Shown: positions 16,417 to 25,123, counted from the stretch's first letter. The stretch is DNA of 64,000 bases from Bacillota bacterium (GCA_023451395.1 JAEXZL010000042.1:7888-71887), one strand, 5' to 3'. Made by a program: numbers and translations. Notes: a model not told the origin generated them from the sequence alone.

Positions 16417-17055
16417 ATGAATTATGGCCCGAACCCTAATAGTATTTATCCAAATGAGAAAATAAAAAGCATATGCTACATAAAAAATGTAATTACTAGG
16501 CCTAATATAATTGTTGGTGAGTACACATATTATGATGATATAAATGGTCCAGAAGGATTTGAAAAGCAGGTTACACACCACTATGAGTTCTTAGGTGACA
16601 AGCTCATTATTGGTAAGTTTTGTGCAATAGCAAAGGGAATAGAATTTATAATGAATGGAGCAAACCATAGAATGGGAAGCATAACTACCTATCCTTTTAA
16701 TATCATGGGAAATGGTTGGGAGAAATCCACTCCTTCCTTAGAAGATTTACCATTTAAAGGTGATACAGTGATCGGCAATGATGTCTGGATTGGACAAAAT
16801 GTCACTGTTATGCCTGGAGTACATGTGGGGGATGGTGCGATTATTGCTGCAAATTCTCTTGTGGCAAGTGATATACCAGCTTATCACATAGCAGGTGGTA
16901 ATCCATGCAGAAGAATAAGAAAAAGATTTGATGATGAATTAATAAATTATCTTTTAGACTTAAAATGGTGGGATTGGACTGCTAAGAAAATATTTGATAA
17001 TCTTGATATCCTATGCAGTGGAGATTTAACAAAAATCAAGGAAATTGTAAAATGA
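16417..17055 (+). CDS. Vat-like xenobiotic O-acetyltransferase (left-handed beta-helix)
   Basis: Acetyl-CoA-dependent acetyltransferase of the XAT/CatB group, 212 residues, the size of streptogramin A acetyltransferases. The N terminus (NYGPNPNSIYP; NIIVGEYTYYD), the region GDKLIIGKFCAI, the catalytic His H84 in MNGANHRM, the hexapeptide coils IGNDVWIGQNVTVMPGV and GDGAIIAANSLV, and GGNPCRRIRKRF all follow the Vat pattern closely. It would inactivate a hydroxylated antibiotic if the substrate is the same, but related enzymes of unknown substrate are common in clostridia. SD AAAGGAG at 10 bp before the ATG. A frameshifted gene precedes it and a MATE pump lies convergently after it. Confidence 0.85.
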   Translation: MNYGPNPNSIYPNEKIKSICYIKNVITRPNIIVGEYTYYDDINGPEGFEKQVTHHYEFLGDKLIIGKFCAIAKGIEFIMNGANHRMGSITTYPFNIMGNGWEKSTPSLEDLPFKGDTVIGNDVWIGQNVTVMPGVHVGDGAIIAANSLVASDIPAYHIAGGNPCRRIRKRFDDELINYLLDLKWWDWTAKKIFDNLDILCSGDLTKIKEIVK

Positions 17056-17148
17056 TAAATTCCAGTTTGAAAAAGAGTAGTGATTTTAACTACTTAGATA
17101 ATAGGACATAAGAAATGTATAAGAAATATAATGTTTAAATCCATAGTT

Positions 17149-17187
17149 AGGTGTAGCTCTCTACTTAAGAAGTAGAAAGCTACACCT
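17149..17187 (+). terminator. Hairpin between convergent acetyltransferase and MATE genes
   Basis: 10-bp stem AGGTGTAGCT/AGCTACACCT (17149-17158 with 17178-17187) with a further small hairpin in the loop. TTATAATTTT follows on the plus side, so it mainly serves the acetyltransferase gene. Confidence 0.6.
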
Positions 17188-17195
17188 TTATAATT

Positions 17196-18533
17196 TTATC
17201 TATCCAAGCCTTGCTTCTTAAGCTTTATATAATACCATATGCCTGTGATATCCGCTAGAAGCCAGCCAATAGGAACTGAAAGCCAAATTCCCGTTACTCC
17301 TATAAAAGGAACTGCTGATAATAAGTATGCAAGAATAACTCTAGTTCCAAGAGAAATAACCGTTAAAACAACTGACATTCCTGGTTTATTAATTGCCCGA
17401 TAAAAACCATAAAGTAAAAATAAAAGTCCTATGCCAATATAGAAGAAGCCTTCTATTCTTAAATAGCTCACACCTATATCAATAATTTCCTTTTCCCATG
17501 GATGAATAAAAATTTCCATGAGTGGCTTTGCAAAGACCCATACTACAGTGGTAACCATTATGCAGAATATAGATGCACACAGTATAGCACTATGAATGCC
17601 TTTCTGTATTCTATCATTCTTTCCTGCACCGTAATTTTGAGCTGTGTATGTAGAGAAGGCATTGCCAAAATCCTGAACAGGCATATATGCAAAGGAATCT
17701 ATTTTAACTGCTGCTGCAAATGCTGCCATCACCACAGTTCCAAAGCTGTTGATTAGGCCCTGCACCATTAATATACCAAAATTCATCACAGATTGTTGAA
17801 TACAGGTAAGAAAGGAAAGAGAACTTATTTCTTTTAAGATTTCACCATTCCATTGCATATGACGCTTTTCAATTCTTAAACTTTTAAAACGCAGCAGGGT
17901 ATAAATCATAATACCAAGTCCAGATACAAATTGGGAAAAAACAGTGGCAATGGCTGCTCCCGTTACTCCCCACTGAAATATTAATACAAATACTAAGTCC
18001 AATATTACATTCAAAACAGCGGACACTCCTAAAAAGGCTAAGGGTGTAACAGAATTTCCAACTGCCCGGAGTAGATTGGCAAAATAATTGTAAAGAAATG
18101 TGGCTGATATTCCAGTAAAAATCACCCATAAATAGTCTTTCATAAGAGGAACAATGTCTGAGGGCACCCTAAGTATCCTAATAATAGTATCAAGGCCGAT
18201 AAAAACAGCCAGATTCAAAACTATAGTAACTACAGCAATTAAAATAAAGGATATAAAGATACTGCTTTTTAAATGTTCATAATCCTTTTTTCCATATTGA
18301 ATTGAAAATGCTGCACCACTTCCCATTGAAAGACCCAAGAGAATGGATGTCAGGAAAACCATCAGTGTATAAGAGGAACCTACAGCGGCAAGAGCTTCCG
18401 GTCCAAGAAATCGTCCTACAATCCATGTATCTGCTACATTGTATAGTTGTTGTAAAAGATTCCCTAACATTAAGGGAAAGGCAAACCGCAAGAGGTTTCC
18501 TGTAATATTTCCAGTGGTTAAATCTCTCTGCAT
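17196..18533 (-). CDS. MATE-family efflux transporter (first)
   Basis: Multidrug and toxin extrusion transporter driven by Na+ or H+, 445 residues in the inner membrane. About twelve hydrophobic segments in two similar halves are visible, with the family start (LLRFAFPLMLGNLLQQLYNVADTWIVGRFLG cut across its first segment) and an APAVG-type turn LAAVGSSY. Its promoter is in the gap shared with a divergent Lrp/AsnC gene, a layout suggesting that the regulator controls it. Substrate unknown. Confidence 0.92.
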   Translation of the reverse strand: MQRDLTTGNITGNLLRFAFPLMLGNLLQQLYNVADTWIVGRFLGPEALAAVGSSYTLMVFLTSILLGLSMGSGAAFSIQYGKKDYEHLKSSIFISFILIAVVTIVLNLAVFIGLDTIIRILRVPSDIVPLMKDYLWVIFTGISATFLYNYFANLLRAVGNSVTPLAFLGVSAVLNVILDLVFVLIFQWGVTGAAIATVFSQFVSGLGIMIYTLLRFKSLRIEKRHMQWNGEILKEISSLSFLTCIQQSVMNFGILMVQGLINSFGTVVMAAFAAAVKIDSFAYMPVQDFGNAFSTYTAQNYGAGKNDRIQKGIHSAILCASIFCIMVTTVVWVFAKPLMEIFIHPWEKEIIDIGVSYLRIEGFFYIGIGLLFLLYGFYRAINKPGMSVVLTVISLGTRVILAYLLSAVPFIGVTGIWLSVPIGWLLADITGIWYYIKLKKQGLDR

Positions 18534-18588
18534 TTAGTCTTCTCCTTTAAATTTCATAAAGAAAGTAAAATTTATCATTATGAAACAA

Positions 18589-18617
18589 AGATTATCAAAT
18601 ATATTTCTAATTGTCAA
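18589..18617 (-). promoter_or_regulatory. Promoter of the MATE gene
   Basis: On the minus strand a perfect -35 TTGACA (18612-18617) is followed at 15-17 bp by overlapping -10 candidates GATAAT/TAATCT (18589-18596). Confidence 0.6.
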
Positions 18618-18651
18618 ACTAGAGGTTACTATATGATAAGATAAACTTTTA

Positions 18652-18660
18652 TGTTATAAT
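18652..18660 (+). promoter_or_regulatory. Extended -10 promoter of the Lrp/AsnC gene
   Basis: TGTTATAAT at 18652-18660, a perfect extended -10, 35 bp before the GTG start. No good -35. It faces away from the MATE promoter. Confidence 0.6.
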
Positions 18661-18695
18661 GACACCAATAAGCATGGTAAAAGGAGAGAAGAGAA

Positions 18696-19154
18696 GTGTA
18701 CTTAGATTCTTTGGATATTCTAGATCAAAAAATACTATTATTGCTAATTAAAAATGCTCGCTGTTCCTATTCTGAAATTGGTGATAAAGTAGGGCTTTCA
18801 AGAGTGGCAGTAAAAACTCGAATTGATGCTTTAGAAAAAAAGGGAGTTATCGAGGAGTACACTACCATAATTAATCCTCAAAAAATTAGTGGAGCTGTAT
18901 CTTGTTATTTTGAAATAGAAACGGATCCTCAAAAATTGCAAGAGGTAATTGATATACTTTATAAAAATGATACGGTTACGCAAATTTATCGCATGACTGG
19001 AAGCAGCAGCCTTCACGTTCATGCTGTTGCTTCTTCCCAAGGAAATCTAGAAAATTTTATGGAAAAGGTAATAGATTCTTTACCTGGTGTCCTACGTGTT
19101 AATTCTCACGTCATTCTTTCTCGCATTAAGGACGTAAAGGGATTACGCCTTTGA
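18696..19154 (+). CDS. Lrp/AsnC-family regulator
   Basis: Feast/famine regulator, 152 residues. N-terminal HTH (LDILDQKILLLLIKNAR, then YSEIGDKVGLSRVAVKTRI) and a C-terminal RAM/ACT-like domain (TVTQIYRMTGSSSLHVHAV) that usually binds an amino acid and sets the oligomeric state. GTG start at 18696 with SD AAAGGAGAG. It diverges from a MATE transporter gene and may regulate it, as in amino-acid exporter/Lrp pairs, though MATE targets are less usual. Confidence 0.9.
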   Translation: MYLDSLDILDQKILLLLIKNARCSYSEIGDKVGLSRVAVKTRIDALEKKGVIEEYTTIINPQKISGAVSCYFEIETDPQKLQEVIDILYKNDTVTQIYRMTGSSSLHVHAVASSQGNLENFMEKVIDSLPGVLRVNSHVILSRIKDVKGLRL

Positions 19155-19186
19155 TACTCCCAAATATAAATAGTGTAGTACCATTA

Positions 19187-19239
19187 GAAAAATACCTGTA
19201 AAGCAACGCTAGATTTAATAGCGTTGACTTACAGGTATT
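19187..19239 (-). terminator. Terminator for the minus-strand membrane/Xre pair
   Basis: A 20-nt stem with one 2-bp mismatch (19191-19210 with 19220-19239). On the minus strand it is followed by five T's. It also lies just after the Lrp gene and may stop both transcripts. Confidence 0.7.
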
Positions 19240-19269
19240 ACAAATTAAGCAATCAAAGTATATTCTTTT

Positions 19270-19815
19270 CTATGATACTTCATTGGTTTTGGGAGGAAGC
19301 CCTTCAAAAAGCTTCTTTGTGGTATTGAATGCCACAAGGAAGAAAATGGATATAATAAAGGATATGATGATACAGATTAATGCTAGAAGTTGTGACATGA
19401 AAGCAATATAGCTCACAAGCTTAAAAATGGCCATTATATTCCAGATGTTTCTTAGTTTTTCCCCATTCAGCTTAGTGCCACGGACACTTTCAATATCTCT
19501 AACTCCAGTAACTATAACATAAGAAATATACAGGGAGATAATGGTACTGATAATGCCTAAAAGTATAGATATAAATCCCAAACCAGAAGAAGCACCAAGT
19601 AAATCCAAAACATATAGTATTGCAGAATAGACGCTCATGCCTACCGCCCAGGGACGAGCCTTTAAGAAAATACTGCTTTCAGAGGCAACTTCATCTAAGC
19701 CCTTTATGAGAATGATATACCCCACAAAGTCTGGTAGCAAGCCTATGGTGGAGGTATTAATATTTAAATTAAAATCTAAGAAAATTAATAGAAAGCCTAT
19801 AAAAATATTTTTCAT
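19270..19815 (-). CDS. Integral membrane protein of unknown function
   Basis: 181 residues with five or so hydrophobic segments (about 3-22, 58-75, 78-103, 126-140, 143-167). No family motif is recognised. The start overlaps the stop of the upstream Xre regulator by ATGA, implying translational coupling, so the two probably work together. An Xre regulator that is itself membrane-attached plus this partner suggests a small membrane-signalling or self-regulating unit. Confidence 0.7.
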   Translation of the reverse strand: MKNIFIGFLLIFLDFNLNINTSTIGLLPDFVGYIILIKGLDEVASESSIFLKARPWAVGMSVYSAILYVLDLLGASSGLGFISILLGIISTIISLYISYVIVTGVRDIESVRGTKLNGEKLRNIWNIMAIFKLVSYIAFMSQLLALICIIISFIISIFFLVAFNTTKKLFEGLPPKTNEVS

Positions 19816-20348
19816 TTACTGAACACACCTTTCTTTGCATATCTCTTACCATAATATACTACCGCTGCACCACCGATAATTTTGGCTATACCATAGATAA
19901 CAGACAGCCATAGGACATTTAATGGCGCATTGACAACTCCACTTACTTCAATTACATCTCCAGCATTTCCCACAAAGCTTGTCATTGTTCCCCAGATAGC
20001 ACGAACCATAATAATCTGGATAAAATCCAATAATCCCCATACAATAAGACCATAGCCGAGGAAATATCCTTTTGACTTGAATAGCTGTAGAAGTTGATTA
20101 AAGAAATCATGCATTGAGCCTTCATCTGGTTTTGGAGCTACTGGCTGTTCCTCCTGATCCTTAAGAAGATAATCTATTGAAACATGAAATATTTCGCTAA
20201 TACGAATTACCTTTTCCGTTTCTGGCATGGTTTCATCTCTCTCCCATTTAGATACAGCTTGTCTTGACACCTCAAGAATTTCAGCCAACTTGTCCTGTGA
20301 TAAGCCTTCCTTTAGCCTTAGTTGTTGTAGTTTTTTACCAAAGGTCAT
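19812..20348 (-). CDS. Xre-family regulator with C-terminal membrane segments
   Basis: 178 residues. Residues 3-57 form a Cro/CI-type HTH (GKKLQQLRLKEGLSQDKLA, then VSRQAVSKWERDE). After a Pro/Glu linker come two hydrophobic stretches (about 93-113 and 140-166), so the DNA-binding domain is probably tethered to the membrane. The start at 20348 is chosen because the SD AAAGGAG lies 10 bp ahead; an upstream in-frame ATG (20420) lacks one. The stop overlaps the start of the membrane-protein gene. Operator sites were not identified. Confidence 0.85.
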   Translation of the reverse strand: MTFGKKLQQLRLKEGLSQDKLAEILEVSRQAVSKWERDETMPETEKVIRISEIFHVSIDYLLKDQEEQPVAPKPDEGSMHDFFNQLLQLFKSKGYFLGYGLIVWGLLDFIQIIMVRAIWGTMTSFVGNAGDVIEVSGVVNAPLNVLWLSVIYGIAKIIGGAAVVYYGKRYAKKGVFSK

Positions 20349-20551
20349 AATATTAATCTCCTTTATGTTTTTTACTTTTAGCATATACATGAGTATGGTT
20401 GCCTTCAAGCAACTGAACACGGAATATCCGCAACTTGAAGTTTCCTTTGAAAAATTGCACCAAATTATTAAAGGATATATCTATAGTTTAATAATATATT
20501 TACAATTTTTCAACGATTCAATTTTAGCATAGAATATCTAAGGCTATATGA

Positions 20552-20587
20552 TATCTTGTATCAAGATACATAACACTTTTATATAAT
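20552..20587 (+). promoter_or_regulatory. Palindromic operator and -10 before the DUF2935 gene
   Basis: Perfect palindrome TATCTTG-TAT-CAAGATA at 20552-20568, followed by TATAAT at 20582-20587, about 30 bp before the DUF2935 ATG. The palindrome covers the expected -35 zone, so a repressor site is likely. ATCTTG/CAAGAT sites are common for MarR-type regulators; none is adjacent. Confidence 0.55.
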
Positions 20588-20617
20588 AATAATAGTAAAA
20601 ATATAATTGGAGAAAAC

Positions 20618-21529
20618 ATGAATAAAAATGAAAAGTATATAATTCAATCCCTTGAATTGCATTTGTTTTTTGCAAGGATAATGAAAGAACATTCTATTTT
20701 TTTAGAGGCTGGATTTACACCAAGGAATGCTGATTTTGCTAGGCAGGCTGATGTTTTTAAGCTGCAGTTTGAAACGATTTTGCATAATGCAGTGATATTA
20801 AGTAATGGTATAGTAAGCAATAATGTCTTAGCCTCCGGAGAGGTTATAACTGAGTTTACCCTAGAAACAGAAAGAAAAACTGAAGATCTTACAGGGATTA
20901 ATATCAATCAGAATATAACAATGATGGAAGCTAATCTTCTTGGAAGTAATAATCCTAGGATTACTCCAGAACTAGCCAGTAATGTAAATGAATTAAATTA
21001 CTTTGCAAAAATTAGCGTGGAGAATTTGATTCAATTTAAGGAAAGATTATTAAGTGATGTTTTAGACTGTAAAATGTTTACTGTAAACTATCCTCTTCTT
21101 ATTGATCATATATTAAGAGAAGCAAAATTATACCATGACTTTTTAATTTGTTTAGAAAATGGTAAGGATTTAGATACAACAGACTTTAAGGAAATGGAAT
21201 TATTTTGGGATCAAATAATGATGGAACATGCATTATTCATTAGAGGGCTATTAGATCCAACTGAAGGAGAGCTTATTAATACTGCAAATGATTTCGCTGG
21301 TGATTATGGACGATTAATAGAAAAAACAAGAGAAGCCAATGATTACACAATTATGAGTATATCAAAAGATACTTTGAAGGAGACTATTAAGTATCAAAAC
21401 TTTAAAACAGCAGGAACTCAGGGGATAACAGAGTGCAATATTAAATCTATAATAGTACCGCTATTAGCAGATCATGTTTTAAGAGAATCAAATCATTTTA
21501 TACGAATACTAAAAAATTACATTAATTAA
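20618..21529 (+). CDS. DUF2935 protein, internally duplicated helical bundle
   Basis: 303 residues, predicted all-helical, matching the DUF2935 family of Firmicutes. Two halves repeat: EHSIFL (24-29) matches EHALFI, and LLIDHILREAKLYHDF matches LLADHVLRESNHF. The recurring Glu-His and Asp-His...Arg-Glu pairs suggest a ferritin-like metal site, but this is inference. SD GGAG is 8 bp before the ATG. It stands alone between a palindromic operator and a large bidirectional hairpin. Confidence 0.8.
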   Translation: MNKNEKYIIQSLELHLFFARIMKEHSIFLEAGFTPRNADFARQADVFKLQFETILHNAVILSNGIVSNNVLASGEVITEFTLETERKTEDLTGININQNITMMEANLLGSNNPRITPELASNVNELNYFAKISVENLIQFKERLLSDVLDCKMFTVNYPLLIDHILREAKLYHDFLICLENGKDLDTTDFKEMELFWDQIMMEHALFIRGLLDPTEGELINTANDFAGDYGRLIEKTREANDYTIMSISKDTLKETIKYQNFKTAGTQGITECNIKSIIVPLLADHVLRESNHFIRILKNYIN

Positions 21530-21616
21530 TAAAGTTTATGATAATCAAAGAAATAATAGAAATGAATTTTCACATATAAAAGAATTAACCGTAAGTTCTT
21601 TCTTTATTATTGTCAC

Positions 21617-21669
21617 TTTTCAATAAATAACAGAGGAGATAAGAGCACTCCTCTGTTATTTATTGAAAA
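21617..21669. terminator. Bidirectional terminator, 22-bp perfect inverted repeat
   Basis: Arms 21617-21638 and 21648-21669 are perfectly complementary with a 9-nt loop. T- or A-rich ends give a T run on either strand, which suits the convergent DUF2935 and DUF1801 genes. Confidence 0.8.
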
Positions 21670-21736
21670 TAATTTCATGTTTCTATACCAAGCTTACATT
21701 CCTATTGGTGATAATTATTTATTATTATAATACAAC

Positions 21737-22114
21737 CTAACATGAAGTGTCCTCACCAGATCTCCATTTATCTATAGTTAGTTTTATAAATGAATCTAGT
21801 CCTGTGTTATGAATATCTATAGATTTCTTAATTCTTATGCAGCCTTTTCCATAATCAAATCCAGATAGTAGCATACTAGCATTTTCAATTTTTTCTATTG
21901 TTCCTACATATAAACTTACGTAAGATTTTTGAGCATTTAAAGCAAACAAGCTAGAGCTTTCATTGCCATAGCTCAGCATTTTGTATTGGATACTTTCCTC
22001 AAAATCAGGACCATACTCTAAAATGATTTTTCTTACCTCCATTAATTTTTCTTTTCTCCAATCATCTTCAAGCAATTGAAAGTATTCTTTAGGATTATTT
22101 GCCTCGTACTGCAT
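21737..22114 (-). CDS. DUF1801/YdhG-like protein
   Basis: 125 residues from the ATG at 22114, chosen because the SD AAAGGAGG is 7 bp ahead; an upstream in-frame ATG at 22135 overlaps no SD. Family features are the N-terminal helical part (WRKEKLMEVRKIILEYGPDFEESIQYKM), then SYVSLYVG and GKGCIRIKKS. The family resembles the frataxin-like iron chaperone YdhG and other small domains of uncertain role. No operon partner. Confidence 0.75.
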   Translation of the reverse strand: MQYEANNPKEYFQLLEDDWRKEKLMEVRKIILEYGPDFEESIQYKMLSYGNESSSLFALNAQKSYVSLYVGTIEKIENASMLLSGFDYGKGCIRIKKSIDIHNTGLDSFIKLTIDKWRSGEDTSC

Positions 22115-22360
22115 TTTGATGCCTCCTTTAATCAAGTTAGGATTTACATTAAAAAGAAATATTCATTAAGTACTATAAACTATTATAATGAATTCTCCCA
22201 TTAAATCTACATACTAACTACATAATTTCATGATAGACTCTAAATAATAGTTATTAGATAATATAAAATGTTAGTTAAATTAATATTTAACTTAATTTAC
22301 AGTGATTAATAACCTAAAGGCAGTTAATTATTCATAATACAATATCAAAGGAGGACTATC

Positions 22361-23044
22361 ATGAAAAAAACAACTAAATATATCATTGGAGGTATCTTGA
22401 TTATTGCTGTTGCAGTGATAAGTTGGCTTTTGTTAGATAATAACGGCAGCAGTAATAAAAAAGACAATGGCATTAACAGCCATATGGAAAATGTCCAGGA
22501 TCCTAATCTACAAAACTATCTAAAAGAACAAGATGCAATAATGGATAGTATGATGAAGGATATGGAGAACATACCTAAGACAGGTGATACTGCATTGGAT
22601 TTTTTATATGGTATGATTCCTCATCATGAATCAGCTATAGCCATGTCTGAAAGTCTTTTAGAGTATGGAGGAGAGAATACTGAAATTAAGCAGATTGCTG
22701 AAAATATAATTAAAGATCAAGCAATTGAAAATGAAGATATGAAAAAAATGATAAAGGAATTAGAAGAAAATCCTCAAGTTGACGAAGCAAAGGAAAATGC
22801 ATATCTAGAGGACTATAATAAGATGCTTCAAGAGCCTATGTCTCATGATATGAGTACACCCAAATCAGTAGATGAAGCCTATACTGAAGGTATGATTATG
22901 CATCATGAGATGGCAGTGGATATGTCAGAAACAATACTAAAGCATACGGAAAATGAAATGATTAAAAAAATGGCACAGGATATAATAGAAAAGCAGAATA
23001 AAGAAATAACAGAGATGAAAATATTACTTGAGAGCATGAAGTAG
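22361..23044 (+). CDS. DUF305 protein with membrane anchor
   Basis: 227 residues. An N-terminal uncleaved signal anchor (about 6-26) is followed by a Ser/Asn/Lys-rich linker, then a ferritin-like DUF305 region. Two copies of the family motif are visible, GMIPHHESAIAMSE and GMIMHHEMAVDMSE, each with a His pair suited to bind metal. Methionines are abundant (over twenty), which with His pairs suggests copper binding outside the membrane. SD AAAGGAGGA at 6 bp before the ATG. A terminator follows at 23119-23165. Confidence 0.85.
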   Translation: MKKTTKYIIGGILIIAVAVISWLLLDNNGSSNKKDNGINSHMENVQDPNLQNYLKEQDAIMDSMMKDMENIPKTGDTALDFLYGMIPHHESAIAMSESLLEYGGENTEIKQIAENIIKDQAIENEDMKKMIKELEENPQVDEAKENAYLEDYNKMLQEPMSHDMSTPKSVDEAYTEGMIMHHEMAVDMSETILKHTENEMIKKMAQDIIEKQNKEITEMKILLESMK

Positions 23045-23118
23045 TGGGGTAAATCACGAACTTAAAGTATAAAAAGTATGATTTTTATAACAATACCATT
23101 TATTATAGAATCATATGC

Positions 23119-23165
23119 AAAAGAAGCAGCTATAGAAATTTTACTTCTATGCTGCTTCTTTCTTA
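23119..23165 (+). terminator. Terminator after the DUF305 gene
   Basis: Stem AAAGAAGCAGC..ATAGAA / TTCTAT.GCTGCTTCTTT (23120-23137 with 23145-23161) followed by CTT. The remaining gap to 23434 holds an 8-bp inverted repeat (23299-23306 with 23328-23335) in the likely promoter zone of the next gene, and nothing else I can support. Confidence 0.75.
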
Positions 23166-23434
23166 ATTAATAAGATAATAATTAGCTACATATCATATGA
23201 AAAAAATTTTTAGATGACCTTTGTAATACGACATAAAACAACAGAAGCTTATCAAAAAAATGTATTTAACTGGATAATACATGGAAATTGTGTAAACGAT
23301 TGATTAACATGTTGAAATATGTATTGCTAATCAATTAAATATAGGTCATATTATAATTAAGAATATACTAATCATTGGAGCTAAAATCATAATTTACCTT
23401 TCAATAATTATTAACTAAGAGGAGTGATAAACAT

Positions 23435-25123
23435 ATGGATTTTAAATTAACTGAGAAGCAAGAAGCTCTCAGAAAATCAATAAGAGATTTTGCAGAGGCT
23501 GAGCTTAAGCCTATTGCTTTTCAATTGGATGAACGGAGCATGTTTCCGGAGGAAATAGTTAAAAAGATAGGAGAAAATAAGTGGATGGGTCTGCCATACT
23601 CTGAGGAATATGGTGGAACTGCCCAGGGAATGTTAAGCTATGCAATTGCTGTTGAGGAATTATCCCGTGTAGATGGCGGAACTGGTGTTACATTATCCGC
23701 TCATACATCTCTTGGAGCATGGCCTATCGATGCCTTTGGAACTCCAGAGCAGAAGAAAAAATATCTTGTTCCTCTTGCTAAGGGAGAAAAAATTGGTGCT
23801 TACGGCTTAACAGAAGAAAATGCCGGCTCAGATGCTGGTGGTACAGAAACTACAGCAGTAAAAGATGGTGATTATTACATCTTAAATGGTAAGAAAATAT
23901 TTATTACCAATGCTCCTTATGCTGATATATATGTGGTTTTCGCGGTTACAACACCAGGTATTGGCACCCATGGAATTAGTGCCTTTATAGTTGAGAAGGG
24001 AATGGAGGGCTTCACCTTTGGAACTCATTACAATAAAATGGGAATCCGCTCTTCCGCAACTGCAGAGCTAATATTTAATAATGTAAGAGTTCCTGCAGAA
24101 AACCTCTTGGGTAAAGAAGGAGAAGGCTTTAAAATTGCAATGAAAACCTTAGATGGGGGTCGTATTGGTATTGCTTCCCAAGCTCTTGGTATTGCTCAAG
24201 GTGCTTATGAGGAAGCGCTTCAGTATTCAAAGGATAGAATTCAATTTGGAAAGCCAATAGCTAGACTTCAGGTTATAGCCTTTAAATTAGCTGATATGGC
24301 TACTAAAATAAGAGCCGCAAGGCTTATGGTATACAGTGCTGCTGAGAAAAAGGACAGTGGAGAGCCCTATGGAGTAGAAGCAGCTATGGCAAAATTATAT
24401 GCCTCTGATGTATCAAAGGAAGTAGTTGATGAGGCTGTTCAAATCTTTGGTGGATCAGGCTTTATAAAGGGTATACCTGTAGAGCGTTTTTATAGAGATT
24501 CAAAGATAACAATGATTTATGAAGGAACAAATGAGATACAGAGACTTGTTATAGCCGGAAGTATTATAGGCCGTTTAGATTCAGATAAAAAGAAGACTAA
24601 CACACCATCGGCTAAGCCTGCAAAGCGTCTGCCAACAACAGGTGATCGTAAGCAAATTGTTATTAAGGACGGAACTCCAGAAGAAAAGGTTGCAAAGCTC
24701 CTTGAATATATACCTGCCAAGGATTTAAAGGGAGTGGCAGGAGAATTACTTGGTTCTATTAAGGATGCAAAAAGCCTTGTTGCCTTTGGATTAGGCTTAA
24801 ATAAGTTAGAAGATGTTCCTATGATTGAAGATCTGGCTAAATTAATGGGAGCAGTGATGTCCTGTACTAGACCTATTTCAGAGGAACGCCAATGGATGGA
24901 TTTAACTAGATATGTTGGTGTATCTGGTCAAAAATATACTGGAGATATCTATCTTGGAATTGGTGTATCTGGTCAAATTCAGCATGTACTTGGAATTAAG
25001 TCTGTAAAGACCATTATTGCTATCAATAATGATGAAAAGGCACCTATCTTTGAAAATGCTGATTATGGTATTGTAGGTGACTTGTATGAAATTGTTCCAG
25101 CTCTCATAAAGGCATTATCCTAA
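23435..25123 (+). CDS. Acyl-CoA dehydrogenase fused to ETF-alpha C-terminal FAD domain
   Basis: Residues 1-380 are a complete acyl-CoA dehydrogenase: YGLTEENAGSDAGG (FAD/substrate region), the ACAD signature GIRSSATAEL, and the catalytic base E363 in MIYEGTNEIQR, positioned as in butyryl-CoA dehydrogenase. After a Lys/Pro/Thr-rich linker (about 380-410) the last 120 residues match domain II of electron-transfer flavoprotein alpha: DLAKLMGAVMSCTRP, YVGVSGQKY, LGIGVSGQIQHVLGIKS, TIIAINNDEKAPIFE and ADYGIVGDLYEIVPAL. Domain II carries the mobile FAD that shuttles electrons to the dehydrogenase. The ETF-alpha N-terminal domain and ETF-beta are absent, here and nearby. Likely acts in enoyl-CoA reduction. 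No frameshift; single open frame. Confidence 0.9.
   Translation: MDFKLTEKQEALRKSIRDFAEAELKPIAFQLDERSMFPEEIVKKIGENKWMGLPYSEEYGGTAQGMLSYAIAVEELSRVDGGTGVTLSAHTSLGAWPIDAFGTPEQKKKYLVPLAKGEKIGAYGLTEENAGSDAGGTETTAVKDGDYYILNGKKIFITNAPYADIYVVFAVTTPGIGTHGISAFIVEKGMEGFTFGTHYNKMGIRSSATAELIFNNVRVPAENLLGKEGEGFKIAMKTLDGGRIGIASQALGIAQGAYEEALQYSKDRIQFGKPIARLQVIAFKLADMATKIRAARLMVYSAAEKKDSGEPYGVEAAMAKLYASDVSKEVVDEAVQIFGGSGFIKGIPVERFYRDSKITMIYEGTNEIQRLVIAGSIIGRLDSDKKKTNTPSAKPAKRLPTTGDRKQIVIKDGTPEEKVAKLLEYIPAKDLKGVAGELLGSIKDAKSLVAFGLGLNKLEDVPMIEDLAKLMGAVMSCTRPISEERQWMDLTRYVGVSGQKYTGDIYLGIGVSGQIQHVLGIKSVKTIIAINNDEKAPIFENADYGIVGDLYEIVPALIKALS

Noticed and set aside
23285..23312. Possible Rex site (TTGTGTAAACG...TTAACA) upstream of the acyl-CoA dehydrogenase fusion
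   Set aside because: The half-sites are too far apart and several positions mismatch the consensus.
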